From contig JBIQLG010000014.1 of NCBI GenBank assembly GCA_044464485.1, forward strand, positions 1 through 62,032: a DNA stretch of 62,032 bases, written 5' to 3'. The position numbers and the translations under genes are program-made. The notes beneath the pieces were generated by a model. The model made no database searches. It was not told where the DNA came from and saw only the letters and a program-made list of their open reading frames with translations. The DNA is from Terrimesophilobacter sp044464485 (GTDB lineage Bacteria > Actinomycetota > Actinomycetes > Actinomycetales > Microbacteriaceae). Shown here piece after piece: positions 26,002 to 35,063 of the stretch; within the stretch, counting starts at the first letter, position 1; the number at the start of each line of letters is the position of its first letter.

Positions 26002-29000
26002 GTGTGGCGTGCCGGCAACAATCATGACGACTTCCTGGAAGACCCGGAAGAGTTCGAAGGCGACCCCGCGCACGCGCCGAATCAAGTCACGTCGCCGCAC
26101 TCGCTCAGCCTCGGCGACCCTGGCTTCGCGGTGATGAACGTGGCAGAGCCGACGTGGGAGAGCTGGCGGGAGAACCTTTCCCGACTCGGGGGAGTGAACC
26201 CCCTCCTGCACTTTACGGATAGTCCGCTCGCGCGCATCGAACTCAGCACGACCCACCCGGGCGGTCTCGCTCAGTTCATCACCGGAAAGACGACGCTGCT
26301 CTCGAGCCTCATCCGGGATGATGTCGCGCTGAGGGCGGCGAAACTTGCCGCCGGCGTGATTGCCGCGAAGTCGCGGGAGCTTTCCACTACGCGGGGAATC
26401 GACTCGATACATCTGGGAATCGGTGTCGCCGAGTGGCAGTTTGACGGTGAAGATTTTCGCGCGCCGATTCTTCTGCGCCCACTGGCTATCAGGCGGTTCG
26501 GAAATGACTTCGAACTTAGGCTCAGAGGCGAACCCAAGCTCAATCCATCGCTTGCCGAGGCGCTGGAGAAGCAGCATCGTATCGTGCTGGACGCGCGCGG
26601 ATTCGTGGCGCTCGCCGAGAAGGACGGCTCGTTCAAGCCGAACCCGGTCATCGACCGACTCCGGGGTCTCACGCGTCATCTCGAGTGGTTCAACGTGCAA
26701 CCCCGGCTCGTCGTCTCCTCCTTCGCGGATATCGCTACCGCGCTCGTCAAGGACGCCACGAACCTCGAACACCCCGTTCTCGATGCCATCGCCGGCAACC
26801 CGAGCGCGACGTGGGCGCTGGGGGAAAGCCACGTGCCGACACAGGTTCTCGACCCCGATTCGCGCGCACCCGAAACGGACACGCTGCTACTGGATGCCGA
26901 CTCGGAGCAGGAGGAGATCGTCGCGCACATTTCTGCGGGTAACTCGGTTGTCGTGAAAACCCTGCCGGGAACCGGGGGAACCCAGACCATCGTGAACGCC
27001 ATTGGCGCTCTGGTGCAGCAAAACAAGCGCGTTCTCGTGGTGAGTCCCCGCCAGGCGTCGCTTCACGGAATTGTTCAGCGGATCTCCGACATCGGACTGC
27101 AAGGGATGCCCGTTGCTCCGGGGACGCTGCGCCGCGACATCATCAGAGCGATCGGCCGTAACGAGAAAGCGCAGGCGCCGCGTCTGGGCGAAGTCGATGA
27201 AGCGCTGGTGCGGTTGCGCACGGTGCTCGTCAATTACCGAAAGGCTGTTTCGCACATCGATCCGGAACTGGGCGTGTCAGTGCTCGACTGCCTCACCGAG
27301 CTCTCCAGGCTCGCTTTGCTCCCCACCCCACCGGCAACGACCGCTCGGCTCAGCCGCTCCTCCGTTTCGCTCATGGTGACGGGCCGGGAGAAGGCGGCAG
27401 ACGCCATGATCAAGGCCGCGAGCCTTGGCGAATTCAAATATGGTCCGGGAGATTCCGCATGGTACGGCGCCTCGTTCTCGACGAGCGACGAGGCGACGCG
27501 CGCACACGGCATAGCGCAGCAACTGTGCCACATTGAGGTTCCGCGGCTCCTGCAGAGGGCGAGCGAACTTCTCGCCACGACGCGGATGCGACCGTTCGAG
27601 TCGATCGAACAGCTGGGGGTGTACCTCCGACTGTTGACGGACATCCGCGATTCGCTGGACAAATTCCTGCCGGTCGTTTTCGAGCGTTCCCTCAGCGAAT
27701 TGATCGCGGCCACGGGTTCGCGCAAGGATTCCGCGCACATGACGGCGACGAACCGTCGACGGATGAGAAAGCTCGCTCGCGAATATCAGCGGCCAGGGGC
27801 ACACGTCGGCGACATCAACGAGGCGCTTCGACGCATCCAACAGCAGCGTTTCCTGTGGCAGCGCTTTAGCGCAGAGGGAATCACACCTCACATCCCGGTG
27901 GGGATTGCCGATGTGCAGGTTGCGCATCAGCAGGTGATGCAGGCTCTTGCCGCGCTGGACGCGCCGCTCGGAACCCACACGACCGCGAGTCAACTTGCCG
28001 CCTTGCCGATCCGTGATCTGCTTGCCAAGCTCGCCGGCCTGGCGGAGGAGTCCGATGCGCTGAGCAACCTGCAGGAGCGCACCGAATTGTTGGCAACCCT
28101 TCGCGAACTGGATGTTGATCCGCTGCTCGCCGATTTGGCGTCCCGCCATGTGCCCGAGTCGCAGGTGGCTGCGGAGCTTGAACTCGCGTGGTGGCGCTCT
28201 GCGCTCGAGTCGCTGCTGGAGAATGATCGCGCACTGCTCGGCGCGAACACGGAAGTTCTCGATCGGCTCGAGGCGGACTTCCGCCTGGTCGATGAGACTC
28301 ATGCTTCAGGAAGTGCCGCGCTGCTGGGCTGGCAACTTGCGGAGAACTGGAGCGTCGGCCTCACGGACTGGCCCGATGAGGCTGCCGCACTGAAGGCGTT
28401 GCTGCGAGGCGGAGAGGTCACGTCCCGTTCCCTTCAGGAAGCCGCGCCGCATCTCTCCCGATCCATTGCGCCGGTGTGGATCGCTTCGCCGTATGAGATT
28501 CCGGAGATCGCTGATTCACTCCGATTCGATGCGGTTCTCCTCGTTGACGCGGGCGCTGTGACGGTTGCCGAAAGTGTTGGCGCGATTCGCCGCGCAAAGC
28601 AGGTCGTTGCGTTCGGCGACCCGGTGACGCAAACGCCGTCGGATTTCGAGTTGTCGCTCCACGAAAGCGAACCCATCGAACACACGGTGGACGAGCTGGA
28701 AGAACTCCACGCGAATTCGGCACTGTCGACACTCGGAAAACTGCTGCCGACGCTGGCGCTCACGCGGAGCTACCGCGCGGGCGGAGAAGATCTCGCAGAA
28801 CTCGTCAATCGGCGTTTCTATGCCGGTCGCATCGAGTCCATCCCGTGGGCCGGAAGCTTCCTCGGCCACGGCAGCATCAGCATCGACTTCATCGAAGACG
28901 GAAAGGGAATGCCGGATCCGACGACCGGTGCGGTCGAAAGCGTGGATGCTGAAGTCGATCGCGTCGTCGAGCTCGTCATGTCGCACGCTGCCCAGCGACC

Positions 29001-29781
29001 GCACGAGTCGCTCATGGTCATCACGGCGAGCCCCCTGCATGCGGTGCGAGTCCAGCAGGCGGTGCTGCTGGCGCTGTCGACGCGACCAGAATTGCACGAC
29101 TTTATTCTCGGCGACAGGGCAGAACCGTTCCTGGTGGCGACCATAGAGCAGGCGGTCGCCGAGAGCCGCGACCGAGTCATCTTCTCCATCGGCTACGGCC
29201 GCACCCCGCACGGTCGGGTGCTGAGCGACTTTGGGGCGCTTGGCAGGCCGGGCGGGGAGAGAATGCTCGCTGCGGCGATGACGCGGGCGCGTCGGGCGAT
29301 GGTCATCGTGACCTGCTTCGAGGCCTCCGACATCGACGAAGATCGCATGCAGTTCGGAGCCGTCGCTCTTGCCGATGTGCTCACGGATGTGAAGGCGCGA
29401 ACGCGGATTGAATCGATCCCCGACGACAGCAACCCGATGCTTGTGGATCTGTCCCGTCGACTGGAGGCGAGAGGTTTGCGCACCGCGCTGGGGCATCGAA
29501 ACAAGCTGGGGCTTGTCGCGCACCACGAGGGAAAGTGCCTCGCGATCGAGACGGATGCGGTGCTGCAAGGCATGAGCCTCCGCGAGTCGCTGCGGCTGAG
29601 ACCGGAGCAATTGCGTCGACTCGGCTGGCACTATCTGCGGGTTCACGCTTTCGAGCTGTTCAGCCATCCGAATGCTGTGGCCGATCGCGTCGTGGCACTC
29701 CTCGGCGCAAACCCCGCTCCGGCCACGGAGCCGATCCCGTTCGTGATGGCGGCGCAGGAGCCGGACGGTGGTGGTTCATGA
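26002..29781 (+). CDS. SF1-helicase-like protein with degenerate ATPase motifs (DUF4011-type helicase relative)
   Basis: 1259 residues. The arrangement matches large SF1 helicases of the DUF4011 class: an N-terminal domain, a P-loop position near residue 320, a helical insertion, and a second RecA-like half from about residue 840. Walker A reads PGTGGTQT instead of PGTGKTQT. The Walker B region reads VLLVDAGAV instead of a DEAS-type motif. The later motif block (MTRARRAMVIVT) and the strand before it are better kept. The last ~90 residues resemble a Vsr/MTES_1575-like nuclease fold (AIETD, LRRLGWHYLRVHA) without a clear leading aspartate. It is likely an inactive scaffold or nucleic-acid-binding protein. 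GTG at 26002 follows AAGGTGG. Confidence 0.8.
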   Translation: MWRAGNNHDDFLEDPEEFEGDPAHAPNQVTSPHSLSLGDPGFAVMNVAEPTWESWRENLSRLGGVNPLLHFTDSPLARIELSTTHPGGLAQFITGKTTLLSSLIRDDVALRAAKLAAGVIAAKSRELSTTRGIDSIHLGIGVAEWQFDGEDFRAPILLRPLAIRRFGNDFELRLRGEPKLNPSLAEALEKQHRIVLDARGFVALAEKDGSFKPNPVIDRLRGLTRHLEWFNVQPRLVVSSFADIATALVKDATNLEHPVLDAIAGNPSATWALGESHVPTQVLDPDSRAPETDTLLLDADSEQEEIVAHISAGNSVVVKTLPGTGGTQTIVNAIGALVQQNKRVLVVSPRQASLHGIVQRISDIGLQGMPVAPGTLRRDIIRAIGRNEKAQAPRLGEVDEALVRLRTVLVNYRKAVSHIDPELGVSVLDCLTELSRLALLPTPPATTARLSRSSVSLMVTGREKAADAMIKAASLGEFKYGPGDSAWYGASFSTSDEATRAHGIAQQLCHIEVPRLLQRASELLATTRMRPFESIEQLGVYLRLLTDIRDSLDKFLPVVFERSLSELIAATGSRKDSAHMTATNRRRMRKLAREYQRPGAHVGDINEALRRIQQQRFLWQRFSAEGITPHIPVGIADVQVAHQQVMQALAALDAPLGTHTTASQLAALPIRDLLAKLAGLAEESDALSNLQERTELLATLRELDVDPLLADLASRHVPESQVAAELELAWWRSALESLLENDRALLGANTEVLDRLEADFRLVDETHASGSAALLGWQLAENWSVGLTDWPDEAAALKALLRGGEVTSRSLQEAAPHLSRSIAPVWIASPYEIPEIADSLRFDAVLLVDAGAVTVAESVGAIRRAKQVVAFGDPVTQTPSDFELSLHESEPIEHTVDELEELHANSALSTLGKLLPTLALTRSYRAGGEDLAELVNRRFYAGRIESIPWAGSFLGHGSISIDFIEDGKGMPDPTTGAVESVDAEVDRVVELVMSHAAQRPHESLMVITASPLHAVRVQQAVLLALSTRPELHDFILGDRAEPFLVATIEQAVAESRDRVIFSIGYGRTPHGRVLSDFGALGRPGGERMLAAAMTRARRAMVIVTCFEASDIDEDRMQFGAVALADVLTDVKARTRIESIPDDSNPMLVDLSRRLEARGLRTALGHRNKLGLVAHHEGKCLAIETDAVLQGMSLRESLRLRPEQLRRLGWHYLRVHAFELFSHPNAVADRVVALLGANPAPATEPIPFVMAAQEPDGGGS

Positions 29782-29990
29782 CCGGGCGGCACGAGGTCGA
29801 AGGACCGTCGGATGCACCTGCCGCCGACCATGAATCCCGTCCGCGCGATGATCGTCCCAGTCGGCATCGCCGCGTGACCACCGAGGCGGTTCCCGGCTCG
29901 GATCCGACGCCGTCACCTGGTCCGCCGCAGCACGATGGCACGGAGAATGACGAACGCCTCAAGGATGACAAACCGCCGCACTGGGGGTAG
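29778..29990 (+). CDS. Small hydrophilic protein, 70 residues, unknown function
   Basis: ATG overlaps the stop of the helicase-like gene (ATGA), implying translational coupling. The protein is rich in Pro, Asp, Arg and Glu, probably disordered, and ends NDERLKDDKPPHWG. The DKPPHW(G) tail looks like the conserved part; the N-terminal half is low complexity. I do not recognise a function. The overlap suggests it works with the helicase-like protein. It ends 15 bases before the convergent carotenoid gene. Confidence 0.65.
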   Translation: MTGRHEVEGPSDAPAADHESRPRDDRPSRHRRVTTEAVPGSDPTPSPGPPQHDGTENDERLKDDKPPHWG

Positions 29991-30005
29991 TGGGAATCCG
30001 GAAGT

Positions 30006-30878
30006 CTAGCGGATGACTGCGTACCAGATCAGGAGCATGGTCGTCAGAAAGCCCACGGCGTAGTTGATCCACAGAAACCGCTTCCAGCCCCTCGTCGCTC
30101 TCGCCGAACTGCTGTCGTCAAGCGACCAGAACGGTGCCGCCGCGGCAATGTACGGCAGTGCGAGCAGCGCGGCGAGCGCTCCCGGCCACGAGGTCACGAG
30201 CATGAGAGCGCCCGCGAGCGTCCACAAAACAATGGATACCCGCACGGTTGGGGCAGCACCGAAGACGGTGGCGACGGAACGGATGCCTGCGGCACGATCC
30301 GGCAGGACATCCTGCACGGCGCCGAAAGCGTGGCTGGCCATTCCCCACAGAAAGAACGCCACGAGGATCGCCGCAAGCTGCCAGGTAATCGTCGCGCTCG
30401 CCAGGGTCAGACCGTAGATTGCCGGACTGACAAAATGGAAACTCGACGTCATCGAGTCGAGGAACGGTCGCTCTTTGAATCTCAGCACTGGTGCCGAATA
30501 GGCGATGAGCGCGAAAGCGCTGAGCGCGAGAACCAACCAGCTCCAGGGTCCTCCGAGAAACCCCAGTGCGACGACGAAGGGGAGTGTGCTCGCTGCAGAA
30601 GCAACGAGAATGACCCTGTGACGGTCTCGAGGGAGCACCGCCCCCTGCGCTCCTCCCTTGCGGGGATTCGCGAGATCCGATTCGAAATCGAAGACGTCGT
30701 TGATGCCGTACATGGCGAGGTTGTAGGGAATGAGAAAAAATATCGTGCCGATCACGAGCGCGGCGTCTATTCGCCCGGTCGTGAGAAAGTACGCGGCAGT
30801 GAACGGAAACGCGGTATTGATCCAGCTGAGCGGGCGAGACGCGAGAAACAGGTGACGGGTCACGCCGGGCTCACTCAT
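30006..30878 (-). CDS. crtEb: Lycopene elongase / UbiA-family prenyltransferase
   Basis: About 290 residues with eight or nine membrane helices. The first aspartate-rich motif is NDVFDFESD and the second lies in DVLPDRAAG, both of UbiA type. CrtEb adds dimethylallyl units to both ends of lycopene, giving C50 flavuxanthin. It is the last gene of the crt operon here; its start (ATG 30878) overlaps the crtYf stop. The position after crtYe/crtYf matches the Corynebacterium glutamicum operon order (established knowledge). Confidence 0.9.
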   Translation of the reverse strand: MSEPGVTRHLFLASRPLSWINTAFPFTAAYFLTTGRIDAALVIGTIFFLIPYNLAMYGINDVFDFESDLANPRKGGAQGAVLPRDRHRVILVASAASTLPFVVALGFLGGPWSWLVLALSAFALIAYSAPVLRFKERPFLDSMTSSFHFVSPAIYGLTLASATITWQLAAILVAFFLWGMASHAFGAVQDVLPDRAAGIRSVATVFGAAPTVRVSIVLWTLAGALMLVTSWPGALAALLALPYIAAAAPFWSLDDSSSARATRGWKRFLWINYAVGFLTTMLLIWYAVIR

Positions 30879-31209
30879 GCGCGTCGTTCGATGTGCGCGG
30901 ACCCAAAAGCAGCCAGAGTGCCGGCAGCAGGATGAGGCCGGCAATCGGGTAGCTGAAATCCTCGATCGGCGCGAGACCGAGGAAGAGTCCGATCGTGTGT
31001 GCGTCGGAGTAGACCATGAATCCCGCCGCAATCATGATGTTGTCGAACAGGACGGTGAGCAGCACGAGAGCGAGTGCCGTGATCGCCGCTGGTCGCCACC
31101 AACGGCGAAGAAGTAGCCGACGTCGATCCGCACCGACTCGCGCACGCGCGATGAGGGCCAACGTGCACGCGGCAGCCAGGAACGCCAGGCTCAGGAGGAG
31201 ATAGGTCAT
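30871..31209 (-). CDS. crtYf: C50 carotenoid cyclase subunit (CrtYf type)
   Basis: About 112 residues with three membrane helices (YLLLSLAFLAAACTLALIA; AAITALALVLLTVLFDNIMI; PIAGLILLPALWLLLG). The PIEDFSYPIAG loop is the lycopene-cyclase domain signature. It acts with the preceding CrtYe-like subunit as a heterodimer to cyclise the ends of the C50 chain. Ring type (epsilon, gamma or beta) cannot be decided from this reading. ATG 31209 overlaps the crtYe stop. Confidence 0.85.
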   Translation of the reverse strand: MTYLLLSLAFLAAACTLALIARARVGADRRRLLLRRWWRPAAITALALVLLTVLFDNIMIAAGFMVYSDAHTIGLFLGLAPIEDFSYPIAGLILLPALWLLLGPRTSNDAHE

Positions 31210-31529
31210 GAGGACTTCCGCGCGGTGAGCACGCGGTCGGCGCCGGTGAGCACGACCATGGTGAGGTAGCAAAGGAAAATGAGAAAAAAGAGTTCCTCGA
31301 GCGGAAATTCCGGTGCGAGCACGATCCCGGACATGAAGGATGTCTCACCCCTCGCGAAAATTTGCAACCCGATGCCGAATGCATCCCACGCGACAAAGAA
31401 CGCGAGCCCGAGCGCAAGCGTGAGCAAAGCTCGTCTCGGCGACCGCCAGATGAATAACCGAAAGCGGCAGTCGAGTGCAGCCATGCAGCCGAGCGAAACG
31501 AGCAGGGCGGCCAGGTAGAGAAAAGTCAC
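31206..31529 (-). CDS. crtYe: C50 carotenoid cyclase subunit (CrtYe type)
   Basis: About 107 residues with three membrane helices, the last containing FFLIFLCYLTMVVL. The PEFPLEELFFL motif is the lycopene-cyclase PxE(E/D) signature. It forms the cyclase heterodimer with the next gene product. GTG at 31529 is preceded by AAGGAG at five bases and overlaps the crtI stop (GTGA), which decides the start. Confidence 0.85.
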   Translation of the reverse strand: MTFLYLAALLVSLGCMAALDCRFRLFIWRSPRRALLTLALGLAFFVAWDAFGIGLQIFARGETSFMSGIVLAPEFPLEELFFLIFLCYLTMVVLTGADRVLTARKSS

Positions 31530-33085
31530 AGCGGCTCCTTCAGCGGACCGGTCGACGTGTCCTGCCTGAGGCGTTTGATCATGAGCTCCGCGCTGATGAG
31601 GCACATCGGCAACCCAATCCCCGGCACCGTCGAACCGCCAGCATAGTAGAGTCCGTTCACCTTCCTGGACTGGTTGCTTCCGCGAAGGAATGCGCTCTGT
31701 CGAAGTGTGTGCGCGGGTCCGAGAGCGCTACCTGACCACGAATTCAGGTTTTCTGCGAAGTCTGCCGGACCGTAGGTTCCGCGAACGACGATCCGGTCGG
31801 CGAGGTCAGGAATTCCCGCCTTCTCGGAAATGAGCCGGATCGCTGCGTCAGCGGTTCGTTCCACAAGAGGGTCTCCCGCTTTTCCAATGCCGACGTCGGC
31901 GGGAACCGGAATGAGCAAGAACAGGTTTTCGTGCCCCTCGGGTGCGACGGAAGAATCGGTTGCGCTCGGGCGGCACACATACAGCGATGCGGGATCGGGG
32001 ATCGCTGTAGGGGTTTCGAAGATGTCGGAGAAGTTCCTGCGCCAGTCCGCGCTGAAGAACAACGTATGGTGCGCGAGCTCCGGTAGCGCACCGCGCACGC
32101 CGAGCATGGCCAGCACGGCGCCGGGGCCGGGCACCCGGCTCCTCCACCACGATTCCGGATATGTCTGCAGCGCCTCGGGCAGCAATTGGGTCTCCGTGTG
32201 ATGCAGGTCCGCCGCCGACACAACGATGTTCGACTCGAGGTTATTGGAGTTACCATTGCGATCGCGATACCGAACTCCGGTCGCGCGCGCGTCACCCCCC
32301 GAGGTTGTGAGGATTTGTTCGACCGTGCAGCCGGTGCGAATATCCACGCCCTCGTCGCGAGCGAGCGCGATCATCCGGTCGATGATGGTGCGAAAACCTC
32401 CCATGGGATACAGCACACCCTGTTCCAGGTCGAGGTGGCTCATCAGGTGGTAGAGGCTCGGAGTGAGATACGGCGACGATCCGAGAAAGACAGCCGGGTA
32501 TCCGAAAACCTGGCGAAGGCGATTGTCAGAAAATTTGCGGGCGATGAAGCGGTCGAGGGGCTGCAGCAAGAGTCGCACGAGCCGACCCGTGCGCGTCAGA
32601 ACATCCCTCGTCATCATCGTGCGCAGCGTCGTGAAATTGCTGTAAAGGAATCGCGAGAGCGCCACGCGATAGGTATCGCCCGCCGAGGCGAGGTAACGCT
32701 TCGTGACTCGACCGGCCCCGGGCTCGATGTTCTCGAATGCCGCGAGATTCGCGTCAAGATCGGCGACGACATCCAACGGCTCCGCGTGATCCTCGAAATA
32801 GACGCGATAGCTGGGATCGAGCCGCACGATGTCGAGTTGCTCGGCAGCGCTCGTGCCGAGGAGCCGAAAATAGTGGTCGAAAACCTCAGGCATCAAATAC
32901 CATGACGGGCCAGTATCGAACGTGAACCCAGAACTCGAGAGAGAACCAACTCGCCCGCCGGCTCGCGGGGAGGATTCGAGCAGGATGACGGCGAGCCCCT
33001 CTCTCGCCAGAAGGGTTGCGGTGGCGATTCCCGCAATTCCGCCCCCAATGACGACGGCGCTGCGGTGCTTAATGCTCTTCGTCAT
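31526..33085 (-). CDS. crtI: Phytoene desaturase
   Basis: About 519 residues. The FAD-binding Rossmann motif VVIGGGIAGIATATLLA is at the N-terminus, followed by GGRVGSLSSSGFTFDTGPSW; the C-terminal FAD motif is YYAGGSTVPGIGLPMCLIS. It introduces four double bonds into phytoene to give lycopene, the substrate of the elongase. ATG 33085 overlaps the crtB stop. Upstream open frame to 33268 lies within crtB and is rejected. Confidence 0.96.
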   Translation of the reverse strand: MTKSIKHRSAVVIGGGIAGIATATLLAREGLAVILLESSPRAGGRVGSLSSSGFTFDTGPSWYLMPEVFDHYFRLLGTSAAEQLDIVRLDPSYRVYFEDHAEPLDVVADLDANLAAFENIEPGAGRVTKRYLASAGDTYRVALSRFLYSNFTTLRTMMTRDVLTRTGRLVRLLLQPLDRFIARKFSDNRLRQVFGYPAVFLGSSPYLTPSLYHLMSHLDLEQGVLYPMGGFRTIIDRMIALARDEGVDIRTGCTVEQILTTSGGDARATGVRYRDRNGNSNNLESNIVVSAADLHHTETQLLPEALQTYPESWWRSRVPGPGAVLAMLGVRGALPELAHHTLFFSADWRRNFSDIFETPTAIPDPASLYVCRPSATDSSVAPEGHENLFLLIPVPADVGIGKAGDPLVERTADAAIRLISEKAGIPDLADRIVVRGTYGPADFAENLNSWSGSALGPAHTLRQSAFLRGSNQSRKVNGLYYAGGSTVPGIGLPMCLISAELMIKRLRQDTSTGPLKEPL

Positions 33086-33996
33086 GACGGAATGCCATAG
33101 CTGCGTGTGAGGCGCGCGCCCCACAGTCTGGAACCGACGAGAATCTTCAGCTTCACGGCGTTCGGCACGCTCACACGCGTTTCCAGAATCTCGTGCGCTG
33201 GCAGCGTGCGCACGCGGCGGCAGAGTTCCGCAAACAGGGCGTGGGCCGCTCGGACGGCGGGCCGGCATCCTCTCGGGAGCTCCCCGATGACCGTTGCTGC
33301 TTCACAGAGGTCTGCATCAATATCGTCGACGAGGCGCGTTTTTTGCTCCTCGGACAGGTGGTCAGGGTCGAGGCCGGGAAAGTAGTTTCGGCCGAGTTCG
33401 CGCCAGTCCGTAGCCAGATCGCGAAGGAAGTTGATCTTCTGGAACGCGGATCCGAGTTTGCGCGCGCCGTGCGCGAGGTGTTCGGGAGGGGCAACTGCTG
33501 GGGTGTCAAGGAACACTCGAAGGCACATGAGCCCGACTACCTCTGCCGAGCCATAGATGTAGCGCTCAAGTTCGTCCTGCGTGAAGTCGATGGGGGAAAG
33601 GTCCCGTCGCATCGACGCGAAGAACGGCTCGATGAGATCGCGGCCTATGCCGGTCTCTCGAGCGGTGTTCGCAAAGGCGTGCACGACGAGGTTCGTGCTG
33701 TATCCGTCGGCAACGGCGCGGATAACGTCGCGCTCGAGCTCGTCAAGCATCGTCCGTTGCGCAGCAACAGGTGCGCCCGCCTGCTCGGCTGCGCCGTCCA
33801 CGATTTCATCCGCGATTCTCACGAGCGCATAAATGTCTTCGATGCCCGGCCTCATGGAGGTGGAGAGCAGTCTGCTCGAACGCCCAAAGCTCGTTGAATA
33901 GTCGCGAATGATGCGCGAGGAACTGCGGTGCGCGCACCGCGAGTATCGATCGATCGCGTCACGACGAGCAGTGGTCACGGCTTCTTTGGCGATCAT
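33082..33996 (-). CDS. crtB: Phytoene synthase
   Basis: About 304 residues of the squalene/phytoene synthase fold. It has the DYSTSFGRSSRLL motif, the first aspartate-rich region (ALVRIADEIVDG), YIYGSAEVVGLMCL, and the signature NFLRDLATDWRELGRNYFP with the second aspartate pair. It joins two geranylgeranyl diphosphates into phytoene. ATG 33996 overlaps the crtE stop, so expression is coupled. Confidence 0.96.
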   Translation of the reverse strand: MIAKEAVTTARRDAIDRYSRCAHRSSSRIIRDYSTSFGRSSRLLSTSMRPGIEDIYALVRIADEIVDGAAEQAGAPVAAQRTMLDELERDVIRAVADGYSTNLVVHAFANTARETGIGRDLIEPFFASMRRDLSPIDFTQDELERYIYGSAEVVGLMCLRVFLDTPAVAPPEHLAHGARKLGSAFQKINFLRDLATDWRELGRNYFPGLDPDHLSEEQKTRLVDDIDADLCEAATVIGELPRGCRPAVRAAHALFAELCRRVRTLPAHEILETRVSVPNAVKLKILVGSRLWGARLTRSYGIPS

Positions 33997-35063
33997 GACG
34001 TTCGCTCCACACTCAGGTGGGCGACGTTCAGAAGGCTTTCTCGCAGTCCGTGCGGCAATTCGGATGCGGCGATGACCCCGCACGCATCTCCGGCGTACGC
34101 CGCGATGAGATCCTCGACGTAGGCTCTTGCCCCGCACAGTTCAAGGATTCCGCGCACCAGTTCGCCCTCTTCCTGCGTCATGTCCGGGTTGCCCAGCAGT
34201 TGTTCCACCGAACCCCAGGAGGCGGTCGTGCGCGCGTATGCGATGAGCGGCGTTATCTTGTTCTCGCGCAGGTCGTTGAGATTGCTCTTGCCGGTGAGGG
34301 TTTCATCGCCGAACACCCCGAGAAGGTCGTCGCGCATCTGGAAAGCGGTGCCGACGAGGTCCCCGTACTCTTCGAGGGTGGCAAGCAGCTCGCACGACGC
34401 GCCCGCAAGGATCGCGCCCGCTTTCAATGGTCCGCTGAAGGAGTAGTGCGAGGTCTTGTGAGAGCTCATGGCGAGGACCTGTGGAAGACCCGCCTCGTGC
34501 AGTCCCGTGCTGAATGCGACGTCCGCAAGTTCGCCTGCCGCGGTGATGAACATGCTGTCATCCAGAAGGTCCAGGAGCGCGCTGCGCTGAGGTTCGGGTG
34601 TTTCCACGCGCGCGACCATTGACTGCGCGAAGTGGATCAGCAAGTCGCCCGTGAGAATGGCTGCAGCCTCGCCCCACTGCGGCGCGAGATCTTCCGGTAC
34701 TCCGGAAGCCGCTGCCCGGCGCGCCTCTGCGCCCGCAAGGTTGAGTCTTCCGCGCCGCATCAGATCATGATCGATCAGGTCGTCATGCAGGAGAAAGGCG
34801 GTGTGCAGAATTTCGAACGCCGCCGCGACATCGACGGCTGCCGAGGGGTTGCGCCCACCCAGTTCGTTGTGGGTGCGAATCACGAGCATGGGGCGAAAAC
34901 GTTTGCCCCCGTGGCTGGCGCGCTTTGCGGCATCCCATAAGTGGGGAAACTGGATGCCGTATCGCTCGGCGCGGCGGCGTTGTCCATCAAAGAATGTCGA
35001 GAGCCGGTCATCCACTTCTCGTGCAATGCTCTGGTCCGTGAGAACCGATGGGGACGCGCTCAC
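33993..35063 (-). CDS. crtE: Geranylgeranyl diphosphate synthase (polyprenyl synthetase)
   Basis: 356 residues. First aspartate-rich motif HDDLIDHDLMRRG; second motif QMRDDLLGVFGDETLTGK; the GGKRFRPML start of the fold is present. It condenses IPP with allylic diphosphates to GGPP, the carotenoid precursor. Its start overlaps the idi-like gene stop. GGPP is also the reported ligand of the corynebacterial CrtR repressor, which fits the divergent MarR gene (inference). Confidence 0.95.
   Translation of the reverse strand: MSASPSVLTDQSIAREVDDRLSTFFDGQRRRAERYGIQFPHLWDAAKRASHGGKRFRPMLVIRTHNELGGRNPSAAVDVAAAFEILHTAFLLHDDLIDHDLMRRGRLNLAGAEARRAAASGVPEDLAPQWGEAAAILTGDLLIHFAQSMVARVETPEPQRSALLDLLDDSMFITAAGELADVAFSTGLHEAGLPQVLAMSSHKTSHYSFSGPLKAGAILAGASCELLATLEEYGDLVGTAFQMRDDLLGVFGDETLTGKSNLNDLRENKITPLIAYARTTASWGSVEQLLGNPDMTQEEGELVRGILELCGARAYVEDLIAAYAGDACGVIAASELPHGLRESLLNVAHLSVERTS

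Noticed and set aside
25879..26832. N-terminal extension of the coiled-coil protein
   Set aside because: The region is antisense to the helicase-like gene, and the natural N-terminal membrane helix begins at the ATG at 25878.
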